From contig NC_089762.1 of the NCBI RefSeq assembly GCF_040412425.1, positions 22,556,647-22,620,646 of the forward strand: 64,000 nucleotides of DNA. The letters are read 5' to 3'. Position 1 is the first letter of the stretch; every line of letters starts with the position of its first letter. The notes under the pieces were generated by a model. It did no database searches. It saw only the letters and a list, made by a program, of their open reading frames with translations, and was not told the DNA's origin. The translations under genes were made by a program, and so were the position numbers. Below, piece after piece: positions 1-9,589 of the stretch. The stretch comes from Macrobrachium rosenbergii. Its lineage: Eukaryota > Arthropoda > Malacostraca > Decapoda > Palaemonidae.

Positions 1-45
1 TGGTTCAGGGACCAATGGACCTTCAGCCCTTGGGCACACAGCATT

Positions 46-990
46 GTGTCCAAGGGCCTAGGATGGAGCTGGATCAAGGACCCTCCTCCTCTGACCAGGT
101 TTTACCAGCCACCCTCACCAATCCTGCAGGATTACGTGGCAGAATTGCTCAACAAACAAGCAATAAAGAAAGTAAGGCACCTAAAGTTTCAAGGCAGGTT
201 ATTCACTGTTCCCAAAAAAGACTCCGACCAGCAAAGAGTGATCCTGGATCTGTTGCGTCTAAATCTCTACATAAAATGCGACAAATTTCGCATGCTTACG
301 GTAGCTCAGGTACAGACTCTACTTCCGTGTGGAGCCGTCACCACCTCTATCGATCTTTCAGACGCTTATTATCACGTCCCGGTTGCGCGGAACTTCTCTC
401 CGTTCCTCGGTTTCAGACTCGGGAATCAAGCCTACTCCTTCAGGGTCATGCCCTTCGGTCTAAACATTGCGCCCAGGATATTTACCAAGCTGGCGGACAC
501 GGTAGTTCAACAACTCCGGTCCCGAGGATATCCCTAGCAGCGTACCTAGACGATTGGATAATTTGGGCACCAACAGTTCTAGAGTGTCGAAAGGCTACGT
601 CCATGGTCATCAACTTCCTGGAGTCGTTAGGTTTTCAGCTGAACAGAGTCCCGGTTTCAGTGGCTGGGTCTCCAGTGGGATCTGTCCTCTCACACGTTAT
701 CCCTCCCACCTCCCAAGAGGAAAGAGATAGCATCTCTCACCAGAAAATTTCTGAAAAACCAATCAGCATCCCGCCGGTCCCAAGAAAGAGTCCTTGGGTC
801 TCTTCAATTTGCCTCAGTGACGGACCTGCTCTTAAAAGCAAAATTAAAAGACATAAACAGAGTGTGGTGGAGTCGAGCCAATGTCAAGCTCAGAGACAAG
901 GTCTCCTCTATTCCTCGAATCTTAAAGGCGAGACTGCGGCCTTGGGCCACAGTCAGAGGCCTGTCCAAGACAGTTCCGCTTCAATTCCCC
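46..990 (+). pseudogene. DIRS-type reverse transcriptase (A1), frameshifted
   Basis: The product would copy element RNA into cDNA. The first 163 codons are open and hold the RT N-terminal region (VPKKDSDQQRVILDL), the first catalytic aspartate block (SIDLSDAYYHVPV, about 346-384) and the VMPFGLNIAPRIF segment. The frame then breaks near 527-540, and the second catalytic block, AAYLDDWIIWAP (about 537-572), continues in another frame. A further break follows in the connection region (LNRVPVSVAGSPVG, where A2 reads LNREKSRLTPESWFQW). Both catalytic blocks are therefore present but not in one frame. Family assignment rests on the DIRS-style YLDDW motif and the YR downstream. Not functional as it stands. 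Confidence 0.85.
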
Positions 991-1640
991 CCCCGGCACT
1001 AGTTGTTCACACGGACGCTTCCCTAAGCGGCTGGGGAGGATATTCACCAAAACAAAAAGTACAGGGAACGTGGTCCACTATGTTTCAGCAGTTCCATATA
1101 AACACCCTGGAAGCTATGGCGGTTTTTCTAACTCTAAAGAAAATCCGCCCCAACCGGATTCATATCAGGCTGGTATTGGACAGCGCAGTGGTAGTTCATT
1201 GCATCAACAGGGGCGGCTCCAAATCAGGTCGAGTAAACCAGGTAATGGTTGCTATCTTCTCCCTGGCGAACAAGCACAGCTGGCATCTGTCAGCCACCCA
1301 CCTAGCGGGGTGCGGAACGTGGTGGCAGATTCCTGTCCAGGGCTACTCCGTTGGAGACGGAGTGGTCCCTGGACGGGAATCCTTCAATGGATTTGCCGCC
1401 AGGTTCCGGGTCTCCAAGTGGATCTGTTCCCGACGGAGAGCAACTTCAAGCTCCCCTGTTATGTGGCCCCAACCTGGACCCCAGGCGTGCGCCACGGACG
1501 CGATGACAGTAGATTGGAACAATTGGGAGAAGATTTATCTGTTCCCTCCAATAAACTTGCTGCTGAAAGTATTACACAAACTCAGGACATTCAAAGGTCA
1601 ACCAGCCCTGGTAGCCCCCTATTGGCCGAAGAGCAATTGG
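991..1640 (+). pseudogene. DIRS-type RNase H domain (A1)
   Basis: RNase H removes the RNA strand after cDNA synthesis. Visible in one frame are VVHTDASLSGWGG (first Asp, about 1003), INTLEAMAVFLTL (Glu) and LVLDSAVVVHCINRGG (second Asp), the usual order of the RNase H fold. The frame shifts near 1310 in the segment where A2 reads HLAGVRNVVADSLSR. The tail conserved in DIRS elements, DWNNWEKIYLFPPINLLLK (about 1511-1567), follows. It is fused directly after RT and precedes the recombinase, as in DIRS1. Confidence 0.8.
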
Positions 1641-1669
1641 TTCCCTCTTCTTCAGGAACTGGGGTTGCG

Positions 1670-2734
1670 GAGTCTTCGGATTCCCAAGCCCAAACTGACC
1701 CAGACAGTACAAACCAAGACTGTGTCAGCTTCCTCAAGAATTCAGAATGCCCTAGTTTTATGGACTTTATAAAGTTCGCAGCCCAAAAGGGAGCAAACAT
1801 TGACCCTGTTAACACTCTGTTTCTAGAATCAGACAAAAGAGATTCTACTCTTAGACAGTATGACTCAGCAGTCAAAAAATTAGCCTCCTTCCTGAAAACA
1901 TCTGAAGCCAAAATCATGACGACTAATCTAGCAGTTTCCTTCTTTAGATCACTGTTTGAGAAAGGCCTTGCCCCGGCCACTATTACCACAGCCAAGTCAG
2001 CCCTGAAGAAGGTATTCTTATATGGCTTTAAAATTGACCTTACAGATTCCTATTTTTCATCTATCCCCAGAGCATGTGCTCGTCTGAGACCCGTATCACG
2101 CCCACATTCAGTTACGTGGTTCCTCAATGATGTCCTTAAGTTAGCATCAGAGATTGACAACTTTCAATGCTCTTATGAGGATCTGTTAAGGAAAACTTTA
2201 TTTCTGATTAGCTTGGCTTCAGGTGCCAGAATCTCAGAGCTGTCGGCTCTCACTAGAGGTGATGATTTTGTGAACTTCCTCCCGTCCGGAGAGGTCCTCC
2301 TTTCCCCTGACCCTAGATTTTTAGCCAAAAATGAAGACCCACAAGACAGGTGGTCCCCTTGGAAGGTGGTGCCCCTTCCACAAGACCAGTCTTTATGTCC
2401 AGTGCATACCCTTAAGTCTTACCTTTTAAGAACTCCACAGAGTAAGTCGGGTCCTCTTTTTATCAGGGAGAAAGGTGGTACTCTATCACTAAATGCAATA
2501 AGACAACAGATTTTATATTTTATTAAACAAGCCAACCCAGATTCAGTTCCTAAGGTTCATGATATTCGAGCAGTCGCTACTTCCATTAATTACTTTCATA
2601 ATATGGACTTCTCAGAACTCTCTAAATACACGGGTTGGAAATCACCTCTAGTGTTTAAACGCCACTATTTAAAATCACTCGAAGCCCTGAAATTTTCTAC
2701 AATAGCTGTGGGAAGTGTCATCTCCCCACCTTAA
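1670..2734 (+). CDS. DIRS tyrosine recombinase (A1), apparently intact
   Basis: This is the site-specific recombinase that integrates the circular cDNA and takes the place of a DDE integrase. The reading frame is open to a TAA at 2732-2734. Catalytic residues of the YR family are visible in order: Arg in SGARISEL (codon 2228-2230), His and Arg in VHDIRAVAT (2558-2569), and the nucleophile Tyr in KRHYLKSLE (2666-2668), preceded by the GWKS turn. The N-terminal part (LRQYDSAVKKLASFL, about 1846-1890) resembles a SAM-like DNA-binding region. The start is uncertain: the A2 copy has an ATG at the matching place (13335) that is missing here, and the frame runs open upstream over RNase H, so translation may depend on overlap with the RT frame. 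It is the best preserved gene in the window. Confidence 0.85.
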   Translation, partial: ESSDSQAQTDPDSTNQDCVSFLKNSECPSFMDFIKFAAQKGANIDPVNTLFLESDKRDSTLRQYDSAVKKLASFLKTSEAKIMTTNLAVSFFRSLFEKGLAPATITTAKSALKKVFLYGFKIDLTDSYFSSIPRACARLRPVSRPHSVTWFLNDVLKLASEIDNFQCSYEDLLRKTLFLISLASGARISELSALTRGDDFVNFLPSGEVLLSPDPRFLAKNEDPQDRWSPWKVVPLPQDQSLCPVHTLKSYLLRTPQSKSGPLFIREKGGTLSLNAIRQQILYFIKQANPDSVPKVHDIRAVATSINYFHNMDFSELSKYTGWKSPLVFKRHYLKSLEALKFSTIAVGSVISPP

Positions 2735-3296
2735 TTAATCATCTTCCTTATCCTCTCCTATCCCCCCCGCCCGCCTGCCTCATTTACTTCTCTGCTTATC
2801 CTCCTGGTTGATCATGCCTCACTGCCTTGCTCCTCATATTGATGTATCTTGTCTCTGTTGAGTGGAAACTGTGATCTGACATGTTATGATTGTGTTTTTC
2901 TTGTGGGGTACTGGGCAGTTTTTATTTTGCTCCATGTACCCCAGATATATATATGTATAACTGTATGTAATTATTTCCCATTTTATATTGTCTCTTACGT
3001 GTGTAGCTGTAAGTTTACGTGTGTAGCTATAAGATTGTGTATACCATTTAGCCTATGTAATTTTCATATGTCATTATGCTTTTGTAGTATTAAGTATTTT
3101 TGGGGTTTTTTCCCTGCCACACTGTGGACTTCCTCACATTTTTCATAATGTTAAGCTTTTACTGTACTTTAGGTTTAGTATTCTTTTTCACATGTAAGAG
3201 ATACCCTGATTAAAACCATTTTCGTAACTTATGTTTTTTCTTCAGATTACCTTGTTTCCTCGTAGTTTGCAGCCTTGGCATGATTCTCTCTCACTA
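2735..3296 (+). other. A1 3' untranslated region
   Basis: AT- and T-rich sequence between the recombinase stop and the ICR. I see no gene in it. Short repeated runs such as acgtgtgtagctgtaag and acgtgtgtagctataag (about 2997-3035) are present. It probably carries the 3' part of the element transcript. Confidence 0.5.
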
Positions 3297-3386
3297 TTTC
3301 ACCGGCTGACACGGGGCTGGACTCAGAAAAGGGATTTTGACAAAGGAAAAATCTATTTCTGAGGAAGGCCCCGTGTCACCCGGTGA
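3297..3386. repeat. A1 internal complementary region (ICR)
   Basis: The segment has two halves. The first (about 3297-3325, tcaccggctgacacggggc) is the inverse complement of the left end of this family as seen in A2 (6952-6981). The second (3327-3386, including gattttgacaaaggaaaaat) is the inverse complement of the extreme right end at 3729-3790. An ICR matching both ends is diagnostic of DIRS1; in that model it templates the joining of the two cDNA ends into a circle. Confidence 0.85.
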
Positions 3387-3790
3387 CCCTCCCTGACTCA
3401 CCTGTTGCTTCCCCCCCTACTTGCACATGCCAAGTCTGGGGTTAGTGCTAGCCTGGAATGAGGTAGGTGGCGCTGGTGTCGCCGAGCTGGCGGGCGTTTG
3501 TGTGCGGGGGTTGTAACGGCTCACCGCTCTCTTCTGGGGGTTTTAACAGGGAGATATCTTTCGAGTAAGACTCCGTGGTAGTGATCCTTCACTCACCCTT
3601 TGTTATATCGACGTCTTCCTTGGAGAAGACGCTCGATCTGGGGGTAGTAACCCCAGCTTTCCTGAAAGCTCTTTTTTCTCTGGTATATCTAGCATTTTAT
3701 ACCTAGAAATTCGTGCTATAATGGAATTTCACCGGGTGACACGGGGCCTTCCTCAGAAATAGATTTTTCCTTTGTCAAAATCCCTTTTTT
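3387..3790. repeat. A1 right inverted terminal repeat
   Basis: Sequence from about 3440 to 3745 is the inverse complement of 6957-7265, the left ITR of A2, with scattered mismatches and small indels. The right end carries an extra tail (about 3745-3790, ending tttgtcaaaatccctttttt) that is absent from the left ITR, the same asymmetry known from DIRS1. The outer 60 bp are repeated in inverted form in the ICR. Confidence 0.85.
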
Positions 3791-3963
3791 CTTATTTAAA
3801 AACAGGTAAAAAACAAAATTGGTGTGTTTTTTGGGGGCTGGAAGGGATCAATAATATTTCCATGCATTTTAATGGGGAAATTCGATTTGATATATGAGCA
3901 AATTGGTTACGAGCTTGGTCATGGAACGAATTGAATTAAACTCGTTCATCAAGGTACCACTGT
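3791..3963. mobile_element. Tigger/pogo-like MITE fragment
   Basis: The stretch ends in gttcatcaaggtaccactg (to 3962), and contains gcattttaatggggaaattc and an alternation of 'gaacgaattgaatt' type motifs. These match the common end sequence of pogo/Tigger-type non-autonomous elements. Only one end is recognisable; no transposase coding is seen. Confidence 0.5.
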
Positions 3964-4070
3964 TCAGTATTAAAAACTAGTGAGGGAGAGAGGCATCTGG
4001 TTTTTTGGACTAGAACTCACACATGTTTTGTCTTGTGACACACTGTAGACACATTGTGAGTTTTGTTGTT

Positions 4071-4154
4071 TGCTCTCCACCTTTCTCAGACTTGAAGGTG
4101 CTCTCCACCTTTCTTGGACTTACAGGTGCTCTCCACCTTTCCTGGACTTGGTAG
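4071..4154. repeat. Three-unit 28-bp minisatellite
   Basis: Three head-to-tail copies start at 4071, 4099 and 4127, each beginning tgctctccacctttc, with a few differences. The short reading frame across it is a by-product. Confidence 0.85.
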
Positions 4155-4284
4155 AGGTTTTTTCATGTCGTGCTCTATCGCTAACTTACCTTACTTGCTA
4201 CACATTTAACGCTACATTGCTAAGTTCAACTTACACACTATGCTGCACTGTATTGCTAAAGGTAACTATGTGAACTGAACAAGA

Positions 4285-4475
4285 TTGCGTGGCTCAGGCA
4301 GCTTGGTGCTAGCAATGGCAGACACATTGGGAGATGGTGTCTTCCAGGCTCACTGGCTCGTAGCTGCTCAAATCTTGGCTCACTCTTTGAAGCAAAAAGT
4401 CACGAGTGTGCCGGCTCGTATCTTGGAAAACTCGTATGTTGGTTCACTTGTAAGTCAAGGTTTGGCTGTATAACT
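4285..4475. mobile_element. Second Tigger-like end fragment
   Basis: The segment ends in cttgtaagtcaaggtttgg, with repeated ctcgtat and ggctcgtatcttgg motifs. These resemble the end sequences of the Tigger-like fragment at 3791-3963 in the same orientation. It is degraded and has no coding capacity. Confidence 0.35.
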
Positions 4476-6740
4476 TAAATGTAAATTCTATTCCTATGGA
4501 GGTGCCAAGCAACCTATATTAGTACTACCTTTGGGATTAATCACATTGGGACCAATTGTAACTGCAGGCTAAGTTTTACTTTTAAGGGATGACTTAAGGG
4601 AATCATTTTAATCTTGCTCTTAATCCTTTCTTCTTTCATCCATTTATATGTGGAACACTAGAGATTTAGAACTCCCAAGTCACTAGCTGCTAATCCACAC
4701 ATATTTGATAAGTGTCCTTGTTTTTCCGAGTTAGACAACACATACAAGTACAGTACAAGCATTTTACTGTACACTCTAAGAGACTTGGCCTTAATTATAA
4801 TGACCCCTTGAGTTACCAGAGCCTTGGTTCTTAACCTATCCTTGTTTTCACATGCACTCCTGAATCCTTCAAAATTTGATCATCACTTTGGAGCATTCAG
4901 CTTCTCAATCCTACCACCTAAATGACAATTCAATGGGTGATGGAGCTGTCATGAAAAATTGAGCTGTCTATGAAACAAAAGAAGTTTGTTCATACAAACC
5001 TATCACACATGACAAGTTTCCTCCTAGTCCCTCTGATCCCAAAGTCTTATATTCAGACAGCAGGAAAAGTATGGCCTTAGGTATCAGGTGGTGAATACAA
5101 TGAGTTATTACCGTACTGATCTTCTCCTGTTTCTTAGATAAGAATTCAGTATGTGGAGATATTGAAAGATCATGAATGTGGAAGTGATGCATTTGTTTAA
5201 TAAAAAGTTCAGTATTTCTATTGCATTACTACAGCAGTTAAAATTCCTTCTAAACAACAGCTGTCAAAGGAACTTTTCCTTGAGCTGTAGTTACTTTAAA
5301 ATCTTAACACTTGTGAAATTTACAAAAGTACTCTACATGAACAAATGAAGCATCTTCTACCTATCCTTCTGAATAATATAACTTACCTCATCTCCAACTA
5401 GCCATAAAAGCTAAGGTAGCCAGCATAAACAATTTAAGCCACAATAATTCCATCTTTCTTCAAATGCTGTAAATGAGCCAAAATATCTAGTCCTAATAAG
5501 CAGTGTGTTGTGACTGTTTTTTGTTCTACGTAAAACTCTACAAAGCAGGGACAGCAAACACCTTAACTACTTTATGTGACATACCATTTTACAAAAAATA
5601 TTAACCATGTCCCATCAAAGAACTTCATTATAAAGTAATATTAAGTTGTGTATTTACACATGTGTAATAAACAAGCAATCTCCCACATAAATGTGTAACA
5701 TGTACAAAAGTGAGATTCACCACAAAGACCACTGGGTCCATGAATATACCTTCCCCTGTAGAATGCATGCACTCGAATTTGACGGATGAAGATGATGTTG
5801 CCACGTAATTTTTGTGCTAACCCCACCAATGTTGATGGCTGTAGAGCTTCACAATAATGCACTCAAACAGTATCCTAAAATGTGGTGAAAAGAAACTGCT
5901 CATTAGGAATGTGACCTCTTCTACTCAAAGATGATAAACCTCCATAGAATATTTTTCAATTATGTAATAAAGCACTACAATAAAGTCTACTACTGAAAGA
6001 AAAATACTGTACTGATGGCTAAAAACAGCAGAGTACTGTACTATAAATCAAACTAGTACAGGACATAATAACAATATTAATAATAACAATAAAGAATTGC
6101 AATAACAAACTCTTCGGGAGTTTAGGGTTTCTGTTACAAGAATATATACATATTGAAAAAAATTATTCAATCCTAGCCCAAGATAGGCTTTTGTTGGCAT
6201 TGGAGTCCAACAAAGAACCTTCTTCAAATACTGCCTAATCTGCTGAGAATAGAAAATGTCAAACACTAGTCTGTACTTAAGTATAATCATAAATTATATT
6301 TTTACAAAGTCTTAATTACACTTAGAACAAAGCAAACAACACTCAAGAGACAGATACACAAATTGTCCACAAAGAATGCATGTGTAATAAGCAATCCCAA
6401 AGACTGCATACATGAGTTATTCTTTGCTGTAAAGAGTTATACTGTAACACTGGATGAAAAGCTATTGTGGAGAATGCTGTATAAGGTAAAAAAAAAAAAA
6501 GTTGTTACATAAAGCTTACAAGAGAACTATGAATCATTCAGAAGACTCTTTTCATTCCTTAACTTACAAACTTAATAGCTAAGTTCCATTACCAGGTTTC
6601 CTGGGTAAAAGCAACATCAAGAACAGCAGAGGTGTTCCTCTTTCGTATCCCATAACACTTTTCATTTTGCATTCAGGAATAAGTGAAAATTGGAGCCAAT
6701 CAGTGCGAAAGGAAGTCAAGCAGTAAGTAAAATGGTAGGT
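4476..6740. other. Low-copy-looking AT-rich sequence, no clear gene
   Basis: This is the longest part of the window that does not match another part of it. No ORF looks like a full gene. Three short minus-strand open stretches have protein-like composition and could be host exons: about 5000-5080, 5750-5838 (flanked by AG and GTATAT on the minus strand) and 6180-6250. I do not recognise the encoded peptides, so they are not called as genes. Confidence 0.4.
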
Positions 6741-6951
6741 TCTTATCTACTGTATATACTTGCGTATCATGTGGCTTTTGAAGACCTAATTTTAAGGGGG
6801 CCGCATCATACATGAGATATAAAATTAGCGTATATAATATTCACAGATTAGTATTGTATTGTAAAATACAAACAATGAATATGCATCTTTTCAATGGATC
6901 TTTTTTAAAAACTATGCTTTACTTCACTGTATCCAATAATATTATATGTAT
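6741..6951. mobile_element. Fragment related to the TA-flanked element at 41163-42974
   Basis: About 80 bases here (gaatatgcatctttt, then cactgtatccaataa, 6876-6940) recur at 41700-41750 inside the 1.8 kb TA-flanked element. It lies directly against the left ITR of A2, so A2 may have inserted next to or into this fragment. Confidence 0.4.
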
Positions 6952-7270
6952 TTCTGAGCTCGGCCCCGTGTCACCCGGTGAAATTCCATACTAACACGAA
7001 TTTCTAGGTATAAATATTGCTAAGTATACCAGAGAAAAAAGCTTTCAGGAATGCTGGAGTTACTACCCCCAGATCGAGCGTCTTCTATATCGAAGACGTC
7101 GGTATTACCAAGGGTGAGTGAAAGAATCACAACCACAGAGCCACACTCGATAGACATCCCCATGTCAAAACCCCTCAGAAGAGCGGAGAGCCGTACCAGC
7201 TCCCACACTCACCCGCCCGCCAAGCGGCGACTCCAGCGCCACCTACACTCATTCCATTTCTAGCACGTGA
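6952..7270. repeat. A2 left inverted terminal repeat
   Basis: It begins ggccccgtgtcacccggtga (from 6962) and is the inverse complement of A1 3440-3745. DIRS ITRs usually hold the promoter; I see no motif here good enough to call one. Small ORFs across it are shadows of the repeat. Confidence 0.85.
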
Positions 7271-9303
7271 TCTTCACGATTTGTTTTTCTGTGTGTGCTC
7301 GTGCTTTTGGCTAATTTTGCCTTTTTTCTCAGCATGTCGTCGAGCAGCTTTACTGTCACCAAGTTAAGTACCATCTTATTGTGGGGTTTTTATGATAAGT
7401 TTGGCTGTTTCAGCCCGTATATTCATATTATACGTGGTTGTTGTTATGACGCCACAAGGCCCCCAGTCAGCCATGTCGACCGTGAGATTCGCCCATCCAG
7501 CTTGTTCTGTTTGGGGCTTCTCCTTGTCGTTTACATTACTTATCGTTATCCCCCTAGGATTCATCCTGGTGGCGTTTCCTGGGCGGGTTGTTTCGGTGTT
7601 TCTCTACGTTAATTTTGTTGAACCGCATATTGGGGTTCCTTCATTAGGGTTCCCGTCATTTTCCCGCTTAGGTTTCTCCCCAGGATGTTTTCCCCTTTGA
7701 CAGTTTTAGCTATAATTATTATTATATTGTGATGTGCTGGTGCTTTTAATCAGATGTTTTATTGCTTTGATTATGTTCTATGGGGGAACGTCAGGTACGG
7801 TTTTATTGTTTACTCCCTGTCGCTCCTCTCGGTTGGGCTATGCGCCTTGCACAAGCACAAGATTAAATTATTGTTTTATGTATATATATTATTCTTAGTG
7901 ATGGTGATTTATTTTTATCTGGTTACTTCGGTTGTGTGGGGTTCCCCTAGCCTGCCTATGTCACGTTAGGCTTGTATTTTGCATCCTTTGGCCTCCCGCT
8001 CTCCCTTTCACCCTGAGTTAGGTTAGGTGTGAGGAGGGGATCAGCAGGTAGAGAGAGTTTCTGTTGTTGTTCCTTCCACTGGCCGTTGTTTGGGTTGTAG
8101 AGTGAGACCCCATTGTCCTCCCCCTTCTTTACGGAGGGGTAGAGGCTTTTTCTGTGGGTGTGTCTCCTCTGTGCTATTATAGCATCCCCCCCTTTCGTTC
8201 GGCTCTGGTTGGTTTTCAGCACGGGAATTTCTCTCCCCGTTGTTTCCTCATTCCTCCCTTCCCTTATTCCCTCCTGTTAGCCTAGGCTACGCCTAGGTGC
8301 GGGTGTTAGCCTAGGCTACGCCTAGGTGCGGGGCGAGCTCGTTAAGGCCTTAGGTCGCTATCCCTTCCTTCCCCTTATTCGGAGTAGGCTATGACCTTCC
8401 ACTGCTGGTATTAATTTACTTGGCGTGGTGTGTGTCTGCAGTCGAGCGGGTGAAGAAATCTTCCCCAGTCTCCTGTTTTCACTTGCTCTGGCCTACTCCC
8501 ATCCCTACCCCTCCAACCCTTTCCTCCCCCACCCACCTACCCTAGGTCAAGCTCTTTGTCATCTTCTCGTACGGGTGACGTCAGCTGGCGTTCACTCCGA
8601 GTTGTGGGGCTTTCCCTGGTGGAGGGATTCGCTCCCTCCCAGGGCAAGTCCCCGATGGCTTTTTGCTTGGTTCAGTGTCTCGTTAACCCGCTCTCCTAGG
8701 ATCGAGCAGGTTTCGAACATTCTTAGAGTTATTTGTTCTCAACCTTTTCCGCGTTAAACATGCGTTCGAGATACTTTAGTTGGGTTGACTGGCGCTTACT
8801 CCGGCCCTCGTGGTCCTGTGGGTTTGATAGCCTCACCCTACTATTGTTCTCTAGCAGTTGAAGCTTGGGATCTCCGGAGGGGGTGGTTCCGGACTCCGGA
8901 GTATGTGGAATTTTTGTATTGTTAACCAGTTACGTTACCATCCTCTGTATTTTATATATGTATATACATTTATTTTGTTCCTGGCGGTTCACTCCGCCGT
9001 TGGACATAATGTTGTTTCTATTATCAGAGTCCGGTGATCCTACCCTTGGGTCCTGCCGTTTTATTCCCGGCATCCCTTGTGGTAAGGCCCTGTTGACTCA
9101 GCTCTATCGTTCTGCCGGAGTATTCCAGTGGTCGGAGAGCTTCTTGCTTACCACTATATTTAAGTTACTTGTTTGGGTAGGCCCGTCTCTGACGGGGGTT
9201 TTTCTTTCCGCCGGAGTACTCCGGTAGCATGGTTTGAAAATACCTGCGCTTGCTTAGTTTAAGTTTCTTAGAGTGGTAGGTTCATGTAATTTCACACTTA
9301 CAG
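7271..9303 (+). other. A2 leader region, possible first gag exon
   Basis: About 2 kb separates the ITR from the recognisable gag exon. An ATG at 7334 opens a short Ser/Thr-rich peptide (MSSSSFTVTK) much like the first residues of the C3 Gag (MSDSSASSF), so a small first exon spliced to 9304 is possible, but no perfect donor site fits. A 28-bp unit containing cctaggctacgcctagg is present twice (about 8276-8332). Otherwise the stretch is T-rich with no long reading frame. Confidence 0.4.
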
Positions 9304-9474
9304 ACTGTGCGTTGTGAGGAGCCAGGATGCACCGCCACCCTCCATCAACCTTACGGGCATGTGGTGTGCCGGACCCACGCTGGCTGTGCCGTCCGGCTTG
9401 ATGACCTTATCGTCTGGCATCCTGACGGGTGTGAGGTTTGCTTCGCTCTGTGCGGAAGCATCCAGGATGAGTCG
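9304..9474 (+). CDS. DIRS Gag N-terminal Cys/His-rich exon (A2)
   Basis: Exactly 57 codons lie between a polypyrimidine-type acceptor (cacttacag, ending 9303) and a GTAAGC donor at 9475. The peptide is rich in Cys and His in paired spacing (RCEEPGC, CRTHAGC, HPDGCEVCFALC), which suggests a zinc-binding fold. The C3 Gag starts with a comparable Cys-rich block (CSKC, CDECKDW at 53754-53887, minus). Gag binds and packages the element RNA. No ATG lies in frame upstream within the exon, which supports a spliced 5' exon. Confidence 0.6.
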
Positions 9475-9589
9475 GTAAGCTATTGACTTTTGTTCTTCAC
9501 GTTAGTTTCAGTCTGATATGTGGTCATATTGTATGTCATGGCTCTTTTATGTTACAATATGTTAGCCCTGATTCCCTACTCTCTTTCAG
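9475..9589 (+). other. Probable spliceosomal intron in A2 gag
   Basis: The 115-base segment begins GTAAGC and ends in ctctttcag, with a pyrimidine-rich stretch before the AG. The flanking frames join as ...GCGSIQDES then ADESSKKEALV. Reading through the intron meets stops. Introns have been reported in DIRS-like elements. Confidence 0.6.

Larger units (their letters stand above)
1..3790 (+). mobile_element. DIRS1-like retrotransposon A1, 5' end outside window
   Basis: The order RT, RNase H, tyrosine recombinase, ICR and right ITR is read directly on the plus strand, and there is no integrase or LTR. This is the DIRS1 plan. The 5' part (left ITR, leader, gag) lies before the window start; the second copy A2 (6952-13907) shows what those parts look like. 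RT and RNase H are spread over several frames, whereas the recombinase is open to its stop. The right edge is set by the inverted copy of 3327-3386 that ends at about 3790, next to a Tigger-like fragment. A and B share no obvious terminal sequence, so they are separate families. Confidence 0.88.

Noticed and set aside
15..1772. 585-codon plus-strand ORF at the window start
   Set aside because: It mixes frames of RT, RNase H and unrelated readings of A1. Only the domain pieces described as RT and RNase H are real; the ORF is not one protein.
7051..7263. Small ORFs on both strands at 7.0-7.3 kb
   Set aside because: They fall inside the A2 left ITR, and the inverted copy in A1 gives matching shadows.
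8276..8332. Duplicated palindromic unit as an operator or recombination site
   Set aside because: It is only a two-unit direct repeat in the A2 leader, and no second example or functional context supports a site.
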